Origin: Nocardioides rotundus
GTDB taxonomy: Bacteria; Actinomycetota; Actinomycetes; Propionibacteriales; Nocardioidaceae
Length of the DNA: 64,000 nucleotides
NCBI RefSeq assembly: GCF_019931675.1
Contig: NZ_CP082922.1
Span: forward strand, 372,001-436,000
Direction of reading: 5' to 3'
Part shown: positions 1 through 9,418 of the stretch, in pieces
Position numbering within the stretch: position 1 is the stretch's first letter
How the letters are laid out: each line of letters opens with the position of its first letter
Notes under the pieces: model-generated
Databases searched by the model: none
Seen by the model: only the letters and a program-made list of their open reading frames with translations
What the model was told of the DNA's origin: nothing
Program-made: the position numbers and the translations under genes

Positions 1-574
1 TCTTGATCGTCTCCGCGTCGTAGCGGCCCTCGGGGAACATCAGCTCCTCGTTGGTGTACTCGTGGTTGTTCACCAGGAGGGCGTCGTTGCGGTCCAGCGA
101 GATCACGCCGAGGTAGTCGTTGTTGTAGCCGAACTGGCGGGCGGCCTTCTCCGGAGTCTGGTTGTTCGGGTCGAAGGCCGGGGTGCCGGCGATCACCGGG
201 TCACCCCACGAGATGACCACGCTCTGCTCGAAGCCGGCGGGGACGGTGACGGCGTCGCGCACGTTCGGCTCGACCGGCGTCCAGTCGCCGGTCGCCGCGC
301 CGGCGGATCCGCGGCCGCGGCCCTTGGGCTTCGCTGCGGCGGGGCCGGCCTGGCCGAGGACGAGCGCGCCGACGCCCGCGGCGGTGGTCCCGAGGAGGGT
401 ACGGCGCTTCAGCGCCGAGCTGATCACGTCCTGGATGTGCCGGTGCCCGGTCTCGTTGGGCTCGGGCTTGTCGCAGGCGTTGCCACACCGGTAGTGGCAG
501 GTGGCGTAGCTCCGGCTGCCGTGGCGGGTGGGGAAGAGCGGCAGCTGGGTGCGGCGCTCGGGGGTGATGGTCAT
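1..574 (-). CDS. phoX: PhoX-type secreted alkaline phosphatase, N-terminal part
   Basis: This is the first ~191 codons of a PhoX (DUF839) phosphatase; the rest lies beyond the left edge. PhoX enzymes hydrolyse phosphomonoesters outside the cell to supply phosphate. Reading from the ATG at 574, a ~55-residue leader with a Cys-containing patch (CHYRCGNAC, residues 26-34) precedes a twin-arginine-like motif KRRTLLG (56-62) and a hydrophobic stretch ending in AAA, which indicates Tat export. The mature part shows FEQSVVISWGDPV, FGYNNDYLGVI and LVNNHEYTNEE, which are PhoX-like. No Pho box could be recognised in the 145 bp upstream. The family call is from remembered motifs. Confidence 0.85.
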   Translation of the reverse strand, partial: MTITPERRTQLPLFPTRHGSRSYATCHYRCGNACDKPEPNETGHRHIQDVISSALKRRTLLGTTAAGVGALVLGQAGPAAAKPKGRGRGSAGAATGDWTPVEPNVRDAVTVPAGFEQSVVISWGDPVIAGTPAFDPNNQTPEKAARQFGYNNDYLGVISLDRNDALLVNNHEYTNEELMFPEGRYDAETIK

Positions 575-719
575 CTGTGTGGTCTCCCGGGGACGGACGT
601 GTCTTCTCTTGTCTCGGACTCCCGACAGACTAGGCCGATCCGGTGGAGGAGGGGAGAGGCTGCGACGTACCAGCCGGAACCGCAGGGTGTCGGGAAGGTG
701 AACGGGCCGTACCGAAGTA

Positions 720-1652
720 CTAGTGAGCCGGTGACCCGTCGACGCACAGGTCCAGCTGGCGGCGCCGATGCCGCAGGATCGCCTCGCCGGTGAAGATCGC
801 GAGCGCGAGCCAGACCACGACGAACCCCACCCACCGCGCCGTCGGCATCGGCTCGTGGAAGTAGAGCACGCCCAGGGTGAACTGGACGGTGGGCGTGAGG
901 TACTGCAACAACCCGATGGTGACCAGGCTGAGCCGGGTCGCGGCCGCGCTGAAGCAGAGCAGCGGGAGCGCGGTGACGGTGCCGGTCGACGCGAGCAGCA
1001 GCGCGTTGCCGACGCCCTCGCTGCCGAAGACCAACGGGTCCTGCGTGCCCAGCCAGACCAGGTAGGCCAGCGCCAGCGGGGAGAGCAGCACCGTCTCCAG
1101 CGTCAGGCTCTCGACCGCGCCGGCGTTCGCCTTCTTCTTCATCAGGCCGTAGGTGCCGAAGCTGAAGGCCAGCAGAAGTGCGATCCACGGCGGGCGGCCG
1201 TAGTCGATGGCCAGCCCCGTCACCGCCGTGCCGGCCAGCGCGACCGCCGCCCACTGCGCCGGTCGCAGCCGCTCGCCCAGGATCAGCACGCCCATCAGCA
1301 CCGTGACCAGCGGGTTGATGAAGTAGCCGAGGGACACCTCCACCACCCGGCCGTTGTTGACGCCCCAGATGAAGCCGACCCAGTTGACCGCGATCACCGC
1401 GGCCGCGGCGGTCAGCAGCCAGCTCCGGCGCCGGTCGCGCAGCAGCGCCCTGAGCTGCCGGCCGCGGCGCAGGACGACCACGAGCAGGCCCATGGTGACC
1501 ATCGACCAGATGATCCGGTGCGCCAGGATCTCGAACGCCCCGGCGGGCTCGAGCAGCGGGAAGTAGAGCGGGAAGGCGCCCCACATGGAGTACGCCGCCA
1601 CCCCCAGCGCGAGTCCGCGGCGGGACTGCTCGGGACTCGACACGGGCGCCAT
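720..1652 (-). CDS. rarD: RarD family permease (EamA/DMT transporter)
   Basis: A 310-residue multi-spanning membrane protein of the drug/metabolite transporter superfamily, RarD branch. About ten hydrophobic segments are visible, in two EamA-like halves. Family hallmarks near the N-terminus are AYSMWGAFPLYFPLL and ILAHRIIWS, followed by NWVGFIWGVNNG and LGYFINPLVTVLMG. RarD proteins are annotated as chloramphenicol-sensitivity permeases, but their natural substrate is not established. The ATG at 1652 gives the usual family length. It is read away from korB, separated by the repeats at 1723-1953, so it is probably transcribed independently. Confidence 0.85.
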   Translation of the reverse strand: MAPVSSPEQSRRGLALGVAAYSMWGAFPLYFPLLEPAGAFEILAHRIIWSMVTMGLLVVVLRRGRQLRALLRDRRRSWLLTAAAAVIAVNWVGFIWGVNNGRVVEVSLGYFINPLVTVLMGVLILGERLRPAQWAAVALAGTAVTGLAIDYGRPPWIALLLAFSFGTYGLMKKKANAGAVESLTLETVLLSPLALAYLVWLGTQDPLVFGSEGVGNALLLASTGTVTALPLLCFSAAATRLSLVTIGLLQYLTPTVQFTLGVLYFHEPMPTARWVGFVVVWLALAIFTGEAILRHRRRQLDLCVDGSPAH

Positions 1653-1722
1653 CGTAGGGCCGGCGGCCGCCCGCGCGGTTCGGTGTCCGCGCTGCTCTCG
1701 CGTCGCCGTACTCCTCGCCTTT

Positions 1723-1816
1723 GATCATTTCCCAGGTAGTCGCGACGCATGGTCGCTCTACCTGGTGAATTCACAAGGTGGAGCGACAGTCTCCCTGGAC
1801 TACCTGGGAAATGATC
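1723..1816. repeat. 94-bp near-palindromic element, copy 1
   Basis: Perfect 19-bp terminal inverted repeats, GATCATTTCCCAGGTAGTC at 1723-1741 and its complement at 1798-1816, enclose a second inverted repeat (TCGCTC 1753-1758 with GAGCGA 1781-1786). Both are centred on the same GAATTC at 1767-1772, so the whole element can fold into one cruciform or hairpin. Copies of the same length lie at 43302-43395 and 47697-47790. It sits between the 3' end of korB and the 5' end of rarD. It encodes no protein; I infer a REP-like or miniature mobile element. Confidence 0.85.
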
Positions 1817-1953
1817 TTCCGGCTCAGACGACGGTGTTGTCGGTCGCTTCGCCGGAACCCGCTCGTTCCTCGCTCTTCCGGCTCAGACGACGGTGTTGTC
1901 GGTCGCTTCGCCGGAACCCGCTCGTTCCTCGCTCTTCCGGCTCAGACGACGGT
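1816..1953. repeat. 59-bp tandem direct repeat (2.3 units) including the korB 3' end
   Basis: Two identical 59-bp units begin at 1816 and 1875, followed by a 20-bp partial third unit at 1934-1953. The third unit overlaps the last codons and stop of korB (1942-1944), so the array looks like tandem duplication of the gene end plus its downstream DNA. It abuts the 94-bp palindromic element. There are no spacers of CRISPR type. Confidence 0.85.
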
Positions 1954-3038
1954 CCACGTGTCGGAGCCGGCGATCAGGCCCGCGAGTCGCTCGGCGTCCG
2001 CGCCGGTCGCGCCCTCGCGCGAGGTGGTGACCTGGGCGCGCGCCTGGTCGTCGTACGTCGGCCGCTCGACCTGGCGGAAGATGCCGATCGGTGCCCGGTG
2101 CAGCGCACCGCCGTCGGTCAGCCGGCTGATCGCGAACGCGGTCGTGGGGTCGGGGTTGTGGGCGTCGTGGACCAGCAGGTCCCCGGCCGCCACCTCGCCC
2201 GGCCCGTCGCCGACGTCGACGATCGAGACGCCGCCGGTCTGCGGGTCGCGCACCAGGCCGCGCGCGCCGTCGGTGCCGAAGCGGATCGGCTCGCCGTGCA
2301 CGAGCGGGATGATCGCCTCGTCCTTGGTGTCGCGGTCCTTGATCGCGTCGAACGCGCCGTCGTTGAAGATCGGGCAGTTCTGGTAGATCTCCACCAGCGA
2401 CGTGCCGCGGTGGTCCGCCGCGGCCGAGAGCACCGAGGTCAGGTGCTTGCGGTCGGAGTCGATGGTCCGCGCCACGAACGAGCCCTCGGCGCCCAGCGCC
2501 AGCGACACCGGGTTGAACGGCTGGTCCACCGAGCCCATCGGGGTGGACTTGGTGACCTTGCCCGGCTCGGAGGTGGGGGAGTACTGCCCCTTGGTGAGCC
2601 CGTAGATCCGGTTGTTGAACAGCAGGATGGTCATGTTCAGGTTTCGGCGCAGCGCGTGGATCAGGTGGTTGCCACCGATCGAGAGCGCGTCGCCGTCACC
2701 GGTCACGACCCACACCGACAGGTCCTCGCGCGCCGTCGCCAGACCGGTCGCGATCGCCGGCGCACGCCCGTGGATGGAGTGCATGCCGTAGGTGTCGAGG
2801 TAGTAGGGGAACCGCGAGGAGCAGCCGATCCCGGAGATGAACACGATGTTCTCCCGGCGCAGCCCCAGGTCGGGCAGGAACCCCTGCACGGCCTTGAGTA
2901 CGGCGTAGTCACCGCAGCCGGGGCACCAGCGGACCTCCTGGTCGCTGGTGAAGTCCTTGCCGGTCTGTGCCTCGCCCTCGGTGAGCGTGGGCACGCCCTC
3001 GGTGCCCGAGCGCAGGCCGGGCAGCCCCAGGTCGGTCG

Positions 3039-3042
<4 letters not shown>
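1942..3042 (-). CDS. korB: 2-oxoacid:ferredoxin oxidoreductase, beta subunit
   Basis: The thiamine-diphosphate subunit (366 aa) of the KorAB-type 2-oxoglutarate:ferredoxin oxidoreductase. With KorA it decarboxylates 2-oxoglutarate to succinyl-CoA and reduces ferredoxin, an alternative to 2-oxoglutarate dehydrogenase in many actinobacteria. Visible features are the cluster-ligand motif WCPGCGDY, the further Cys in ISGIGCSSRFPYY, and the ThDP/Mg region GDGDALSIGGNHL with NNRIYGLTKGQ. The ATG at 3042 overlaps the korA stop by four bases, so the subunits are translationally coupled. The extreme 3' end is duplicated in the downstream tandem repeat. Confidence 0.93.
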
Positions 3043-4985
<1,943 letters not shown>

Positions 4986-5030
4986 CTCGAATGCCCCATC
5001 TTCTGTATCAGAGTCGCTGGTCCGCGCACG

Positions 5031-5045
5031 TCTATCCACGATAGA
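5031..5045. promoter_or_regulatory. Perfect inverted repeat in the korA/hydrolase divergent region
   Basis: TCTATC-CAC-GATAGA, two perfect 6-bp arms with a 3-bp spacer, lies 46 bp upstream of the korA GTG and 95 bp upstream of the hydrolase ATG. Its size and position suit a dimeric repressor or activator site. The cognate regulator is not identifiable here. Confidence 0.4.
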
Positions 5046-5139
5046 CCCGCGCAGGTGGCGAATCACGTGGTCCCAGCACGTGGATCGGGCGGCGGGCGTG
5101 ACTCCTGACACGTCGCTGGGGACTGCGAGACTCGGGGCC

Positions 5140-5979
5140 ATGGCGATCGAGGACGAGGTGGGGTGGCGACGGGTCGACCGCGGCGATGCCGAGGTCTGGT
5201 TCGCCGACACCATGGACGACCTGCCGATCGTCGTGCTGCTCCACGGGCTGGCCGGCTACGGCCTGGAGTGGCGGCGCACCATCGAGGTGCTGCGCGACCA
5301 CTTCGCGGTCATCGCCATCGACCAGCGCGGCCACGGGGCCAGCACGCGCGAGCCCGCCGACGTCTCGCGTTCGGCGTACGTCGGCGACGTGCTCGCCGTC
5401 CTCGACGAGCTGCTGGTCGACGCCGTGACGGTGATCGGGCAGTCGATGGGGGCGCACACCGCGATGCTGCTCGCCGCGCGGGCGCCGGAGCGGGTCCACT
5501 CCCTGGTGATGGTCGAGGGCGGTCTCGGCGGGGGCGGGCCCGAGCTCACCGAGACCGTGGGGCACTGGCTGGCGTCCTGGCCCGCGCCGTTCGCCGACCG
5601 TGACGAGTTCGCCGCGTTCTTCGGCGACAACCGGTTCGTCGCCGACGCCTGGGCCGCCGGGCTGGAGGAGCGCCCGGACGGCCTGTGGCCGCGGTGGGAT
5701 GCCGCGACGCTGACCCGGGCGCTCGCGCCCGTCCACGAGCGTGAGTACGTCGAGGAATGGGCCCGCGTCTGGGCGCCGACTCTGCTGGTCCGCGGTGAGC
5801 TCGGCTCGGTGCCGCAGCGGCAGGTGGACCTGATGCGCGAGACCCGGCCGCAGGTGGAGGGCTGCCCGCCGCTGGAGGTCGCCACGCTCGCCGGGATCGG
5901 GCACGACGTCCACCTCGAGGCGCCCGAGGGGCTGCACCGACTGCTCGGGCCCTTCCTCGAGGTGGACCTGCGCCCCTGA
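5140..5979 (+). CDS. Alpha/beta-hydrolase fold protein
   Basis: A 279-residue cytoplasmic alpha/beta hydrolase with no signal peptide. The oxyanion-hole motif LLHGLAGYGLEW, the strand-turn IAIDQRGHGAST, the nucleophile elbow VIGQSMGAHTAM (catalytic Ser) and the C-terminal His in GIGHDVHLE are all present, so it should be active. The acid residue is probably in the segment after PTLLVRGELG. Its substrate cannot be inferred; esterase, lactonase or haloperoxidase-like roles are all possible. It is divergent from korA, and the convergent symporter gene begins only 8 bp after its stop. Confidence 0.8.
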   Translation: MAIEDEVGWRRVDRGDAEVWFADTMDDLPIVVLLHGLAGYGLEWRRTIEVLRDHFAVIAIDQRGHGASTREPADVSRSAYVGDVLAVLDELLVDAVTVIGQSMGAHTAMLLAARAPERVHSLVMVEGGLGGGGPELTETVGHWLASWPAPFADRDEFAAFFGDNRFVADAWAAGLEERPDGLWPRWDAATLTRALAPVHEREYVEEWARVWAPTLLVRGELGSVPQRQVDLMRETRPQVEGCPPLEVATLAGIGHDVHLEAPEGLHRLLGPFLEVDLRP

Positions 5980-5987
5980 CCCCGCGG

Positions 5988-7487
5988 TCAGCTCCCGGAC
6001 GCGCCGGCCGACTCGCGCCGGCGGACCCGGTCCTCCCAGAACGTGGCGTGCTTGATCCCCAGCGGCGTCGGGTCGAAGACCGGGTCCAGGCCCGCGCGCC
6101 GCTGGCGGTCGAAGTCCCACAGCGCCTGCAGGGCCGGCCGCTGGATGATCAGGATCGCGATCAGGTTCAGCCAGGCCATCAGGCCCACGCCGATGTCGCC
6201 GAGCATCCAGGCGGTCTCGGCGGTCGCGACCGCGCCGTACGCCGTGGCGACCAGGAAGACCAGCTGGAGCACCCGGATCGCGTAGCGCGTGACCGCCGGG
6301 CGGCGGGCGGAGCGGAACAGGTAGGTGATGTTGGTCTCCGCCATGTAGTAGTAGGCCACGATCGTGGTGAAGGCGAAGAAGGCCAGCGAGATCGCGATGA
6401 AGGTCGCGCCCGCGCCGGACCAGACGGTGTCGAAGGCGTTCTGGGCGTAGCCCGGCCCGGCCTCGACCGGGTTGCTCTCCTGGCCGAGCCCGTCGTAGAG
6501 CACCCGGCCACTCGCGTCGCCGCCGCTCCAGACGGTATAGCTGCCGGTGGAGAGGATCAGGAACGCGGTCGCGGAGCAGACGAAGAGGGTGTCGATGTAG
6601 ACCGAGAAGGCCTGCACCAGGCCCTGCTTGGCCGGGTGGGAGACCTCGGCAGCCGCGGCCGCGTGCGGGCCGGTGCCCTGGCCGGCCTCGTTGGAGTAGA
6701 TGCCGCGCTTGATCCCCCACTCGACGGCGAGGCCGGCGATCGCGCCGAATCCGGCCTCCATGCCGAACGCGCTGGAGAGGACCAAGCGGATCACCTCGGG
6801 CACGGCCTCGACGTTGACGACCACGACCACCAGCGCGACCAGGATGTAGGCGACGGCCATGAACGGGACGACCAGTCCGGCGAAGGTGCCGATCCGCTTC
6901 ACGCCGCCGACCACGATGAAGGACAGCGCGATCACCACGCCGACCGCGACCGGCCAGCTGCTGATCCCCCAGGCGTTGCTCATCGAGGAGGAGATCCCGT
7001 TCGCCTGGATGCCCGGCATGAGGAAGCCGGTGGCGAGCACGGTGACGGCGGCGAAGATGGCGGCGTACCACTTCTGCCGCATGCACTTCTCGATGTAGTA
7101 GGCCGGGCCGCCGCGGTACTCGCCGTTGTCGTCCTTCTCCTTGTAGATCTGGCCCAGCGTGCACTCGATGAACGAGGTCGAGGCACCGAGGAAGGCGCTG
7201 ATCCACATCCAGAAGACCGCGCCCGGGCCGCCGAAGGCGATCGCCGTCGCGACGCCGGCGATGTTGCCGGTGCCGACCCGACCGGCCAGCGACATCGCGA
7301 GCGCCTGGAAGGACGAGACGCCCGACTCCGAGGACTGCCCGCGGAACATCTGGCGCACCATCTCGGGCACGCCGCGCACCTGGACCAGCTTGGTCCGGAT
7401 GGTGAAGTACAACCCCGCGCCCAGGCAGAGGTAGACGAGGACGGGGCTCCACACCCAGGAGCTGATGGTGCTGGCGATGTCGGTCAT
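5988..7487 (-). CDS. Alanine/glycine:cation symporter (AGCS family)
   Basis: A 499-residue integral membrane protein of the AGCS family, which imports alanine or glycine with Na+ or H+. Diagnostic motifs are GVSSFQALAMSLAGRVGTGN, IAGVATAIAFGGPGAVFWMW and WGIKRGIYSNEAGQGTGPHA. About eleven hydrophobic segments are visible. The ATG at 7487 gives the usual length. A TAGCCT box (7521-7526 on the complementary strand) could be its -10 element, giving a short leader with a small hairpin near 7492-7523. No riboswitch consensus was recognised. Neighbouring genes give no substrate hint. Confidence 0.9.
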   Translation of the reverse strand: MTDIASTISSWVWSPVLVYLCLGAGLYFTIRTKLVQVRGVPEMVRQMFRGQSSESGVSSFQALAMSLAGRVGTGNIAGVATAIAFGGPGAVFWMWISAFLGASTSFIECTLGQIYKEKDDNGEYRGGPAYYIEKCMRQKWYAAIFAAVTVLATGFLMPGIQANGISSSMSNAWGISSWPVAVGVVIALSFIVVGGVKRIGTFAGLVVPFMAVAYILVALVVVVVNVEAVPEVIRLVLSSAFGMEAGFGAIAGLAVEWGIKRGIYSNEAGQGTGPHAAAAAEVSHPAKQGLVQAFSVYIDTLFVCSATAFLILSTGSYTVWSGGDASGRVLYDGLGQESNPVEAGPGYAQNAFDTVWSGAGATFIAISLAFFAFTTIVAYYYMAETNITYLFRSARRPAVTRYAIRVLQLVFLVATAYGAVATAETAWMLGDIGVGLMAWLNLIAILIIQRPALQALWDFDRQRRAGLDPVFDPTPLGIKHATFWEDRVRRRESAGASGS

Positions 7488-7815
7488 GCGGGCCTTTCCG
7501 GAACGGCGGGACGGTCCGGAAGGCTAGGTGAGGGACGTCACCCTGCGCGAATCGGGGTCCCGCCGGCCGCGGGGCGGCTTTGGCGCGGGGGCCGGGCACA
7601 AACCACCCAGTAAGCGGGCGCGCCGCGATCACGGACCCCGCCGTTTCGCGGGTCCCGCTCCGGCCGGGTGTCACTTGCTGGGTGGATCGTGCACGGGGCG
7701 GGTCGGAGCTCCGCCCGGACTCGGCGGTAGTCGATGGACTCCCGCGTGACTGATGCATGCGGAGTCTCGGCGCTGCGGCAGCACGCCCTGCGGGAGGGTT
7801 CGCCGCCACGCGGCT
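7488..7815. other. Intergenic region without a supported gene
   Basis: No reading frame here looks coding. It contains imperfect hairpins near 7492-7523 and at 7633-7655 (GGACCCCGC with GCGGGTCC), and the presumed promoter of the symporter gene. I see no tRNA, riboswitch or mobile-element signature. Confidence 0.5.
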
Positions 7816-7840
7816 TCGGGTATGATCTTCTCATACCCGA
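7816..7840. promoter_or_regulatory. Probable autoregulatory operator of the toxin-antitoxin pair
   Basis: Perfect 10-bp arms TCGGGTATGA and TCATACCCGA are separated by 5 bp and end ten bases before the antitoxin ATG, directly abutting its GGAGG ribosome site. Ribbon-helix-helix antitoxins usually bind such palindromes and repress their own operon, so this is the likely site; binding is inferred. Confidence 0.65.
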
Positions 7841-7850
7841 GGAGGTTGGC

Positions 7851-8105
7851 ATGGCGGTTCGGAAGGTTGCGGTGACGTTGCCGGAGGAGCTGTACGACCT
7901 GGTGGAGCGGGCGCGGGCGGTGGAGCACCGCTCCCGCTCGGAGGTGATCCAGGAGGCGCTGCGCACTCACTTCGGCGAGGCCATCTACATCCCGACCGAC
8001 GACGAGCGGCGGCGCCTCATCGAAGCCCTTGAAGCGGTCGACGAGCACCCGGACGCAGTTCGCGAGTGGACCGACGTCCGCGATGAGTTGTGGCCGACGA
8101 CGTAA
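7851..8105 (+). CDS. Ribbon-helix-helix antitoxin
   Basis: An 84-residue protein with an N-terminal ribbon-helix-helix DNA-binding motif: the beta strand KVAVTLPEELYDLV and the helix-turn-helix ERARAVEHRSRSEVIQEAL. It has an acidic, probably disordered C-terminal tail (residues ~45-84) that would wrap and neutralise the toxin. GGAGG at 7841-7845 gives good ribosome-site spacing to the ATG. The toxin gene overlaps its 3' end by 16 bases, the classic antitoxin-first arrangement. It is probably autoregulated through the palindrome just upstream. Confidence 0.85.
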   Translation: MAVRKVAVTLPEELYDLVERARAVEHRSRSEVIQEALRTHFGEAIYIPTDDERRRLIEALEAVDEHPDAVREWTDVRDELWPTT

Positions 8106-8392
8106 GGATCGTGCTCGGCGAGCACGCGGTCGATGACCTGCGCCGAGCACGCGACCACTACGCCGCGATCGACCCCGCACTGTGCGACGACTTCGCGCTC
8201 GCCGTCGATGCCGTCCTCAATCGCGTCCGGACCTTCCCCCATGGCGCGCCCCCGGTCGACGGGTTCCCCGGTCTGCGTCGCGCCCGGATGAGACGGTCTC
8301 CCTACGGCGTGTTCTACCGAGACATAGACGAGACCATGACCGTCCTTCGCGTTCTGCACAACGCGCGCGACACGGTGCAGCACCTGCCCTGA
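8090..8392 (+). CDS. RelE/ParE-family toxin
   Basis: A 100-residue toxin of the RelE/ParE fold. Typical features are VRIVLGEHAVDDLRRARDHY at the N-terminus, a central helix pair (DDFALAVDAVLNRVRTFP) and the C-terminal sheet motif RRARMRRSPYGVFYR followed by TMTVLRVLHNARD. ParE-like members poison gyrase and RelE-like members cleave mRNA in the ribosome; the sequence alone does not decide. Translation from the GTG at 8090 is coupled to the overlapping antitoxin frame. The pair is flanked by housekeeping genes rather than by phage genes. Confidence 0.82.
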   Translation: MADDVRIVLGEHAVDDLRRARDHYAAIDPALCDDFALAVDAVLNRVRTFPHGAPPVDGFPGLRRARMRRSPYGVFYRDIDETMTVLRVLHNARDTVQHLP

Positions 8393-8490
8393 GATGCGGC
8401 AGCAGGCCACGCCGCGAGCGGTGGCAACAGTCCTGGGGGCCGGGGGACTCTCGGCACTCATGAGCCCTCCGACTTGAGCGGCGCAGCGAT

Positions 8491-8982
8491 TCAGCGGTAG
8501 TTGGTGAACTGCACCGCGAAGTCGTAGTCCTGCTCCTTGACCAGCGCGATCACGGCCTGCAGGTCGTCCCGCTTCTTGCTGGAGACGCGCAGCTCGTCGC
8601 CCTGGATCTGCGCCTTGACGCCCTTGGGGCCCTCGTCGCGGATCAGCTTCGAGATCTTCTTGGCGTTCTCACTGGAGATGCCCTCCTTGAGGGTCACCCC
8701 GATCTTGGACTCCTGGCCGGACTGCCGCGGCTCGGAGGCGTCGAGCACCTTGAGCGAGACGTTGCGCTTGACCAGCTTCTGCTTGAAGACGTCGAGTACG
8801 GCGGTGGCCCGGTCGTCCGCCGACGCGCTGATCTCGATCGCCTCCTCGCCGCGCCACTCGATCTTCGCGCCGGTGCCCTTGAAGTCGAACCGGGTGGCGA
8901 CCTCGCGGGCGGTCTGACCCAGGGCGTTGTCGACCTCCTGGCGGTCGATCTTGCTGACGATGTCGAACGAGCTGTCGGCCAT
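8491..8982 (-). CDS. yajQ: YajQ family nucleotide-binding protein
   Basis: A 163-residue YajQ/UPF0234 protein with the conserved start [20 protein letters not shown], the KGTGAKIEW strand, and a C-terminus with KDLQAVI-like and [11 protein letters not shown] ends typical of the family. YajQ proteins have two ferredoxin-like domains, bind nucleotides (cyclic-di-GMP in some species) and RNA, and have an unclear cellular role. The frame extends upstream to 9096, but the ATG at 8982 matches the family N-terminus. It converges with the toxin gene and is divergent from tRNA-Tyr. Confidence 0.93.
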   Translation of the reverse strand: MADSSFDIVSKIDRQEVDNALGQTAREVATRFDFKGTGAKIEWRGEEAIEISASADDRATAVLDVFKQKLVKRNVSLKVLDASEPRQSGQESKIGVTLKEGISSENAKKISKLIRDEGPKGVKAQIQGDELRVSSKKRDDLQAVIALVKEQDYDFAVQFTNYR

Positions 8983-9074
8983 GCTCTGTCCCCTTCTAGC
9001 GATTCGTCGGCACCGGCGTGCCTCGGCTATTGTTTCTTCTCGCTCATCCCGGGTCCAACCGGGTGGGTCGACCC

Positions 9075-9156
9075 GGCAGGTTGCCCGAGCGGCCAAAGGG
9101 AGCTGACTGTAAATCAGCCGGCATTGCCTTCAGAGGTTCGAATCCTCTACCTGCCA
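9075..9156 (+). tRNA. tRNA-Tyr (GTA)
   Basis: Acceptor arms GGCAGGT and ACCTGCC, the anticodon loop CTGTAAA with GTA, a long class II variable arm and a TTCGAAT T-loop identify tRNA-Tyr. CCA is not fully encoded (CCG follows the discriminator A). Confidence 0.96.
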
Positions 9157-9201
9157 CCGTCACGCGCGGCCCTCGGAGTCTCTCCGGGGGCCGCTCGCGT
9201 T

Positions 9202-9287
9202 GTTTCCCCGGTGCACCGGGGAATCGGTCACTTCCCGGCTGAGATTTCGGCTGGGAGGTGACCGTTCTCCCTGGGAACCTCCCGCCC
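9202..9287. repeat. 86-bp nested palindromic element, copy A
   Basis: A long imperfect palindrome centred at 9244/9245. The inner arms CGGTCAC (9225-9231) and GTGACCG (9258-9264) enclose CTTCCCGGCTGA/TCGGCTGGGAGG pairs around GATT. The left outer part is GTTTCCCCGGTGCACCGGG. The same left part and the same layout recur at 57862-57947. It follows tRNA-Tyr and is noncoding. It may act as a terminator or be a REP-like element. Confidence 0.7.
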
Positions 9288-9351
9288 TGTCGCCCGGCCG
9301 GGCCCAGAGCCCCTGAGCCGTTCGAGAGGCAGCCGGCGCAGGCCAGGGGGT

Positions 9352-9409
9352 TGACAGTACGACGCTCGGCTCGCCACAGTTGTAATCGTTTCCATTGGAA
9401 TCGATTCCA
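9352..9409 (+). promoter_or_regulatory. Promoter and tandem LacI-type operators of the ribose operon
   Basis: A consensus TTGACA lies at 9352-9357. Downstream are two 14-bp LacI/GalR-type sites one helical turn and a half apart: the imperfect TGTAATCGTTTCCA (9381-9394) and the perfect palindrome TGGAATCGATTCCA (9396-9409). They overlap where the -10 and transcription start must be, and end ten bases before the regulator GTG. Repression by the adjacent LacI-family protein, relieved by ribose, is inferred. Confidence 0.75.
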
Positions 9410-9418
9410 GAGGTGCCC

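Noticed and set aside
1816..1953. CRISPR array made of the 59-bp repeats.
   Set aside because: Units are directly adjacent with no variable spacers, and there are no cas genes.
9395..9418. TTG at 9395 as the start of the LacI-type regulator.
   Set aside because: It lies inside the perfect operator and would add eight non-conserved residues; the GTG at 9419 has AGAGG upstream and gives the standard N-terminus.
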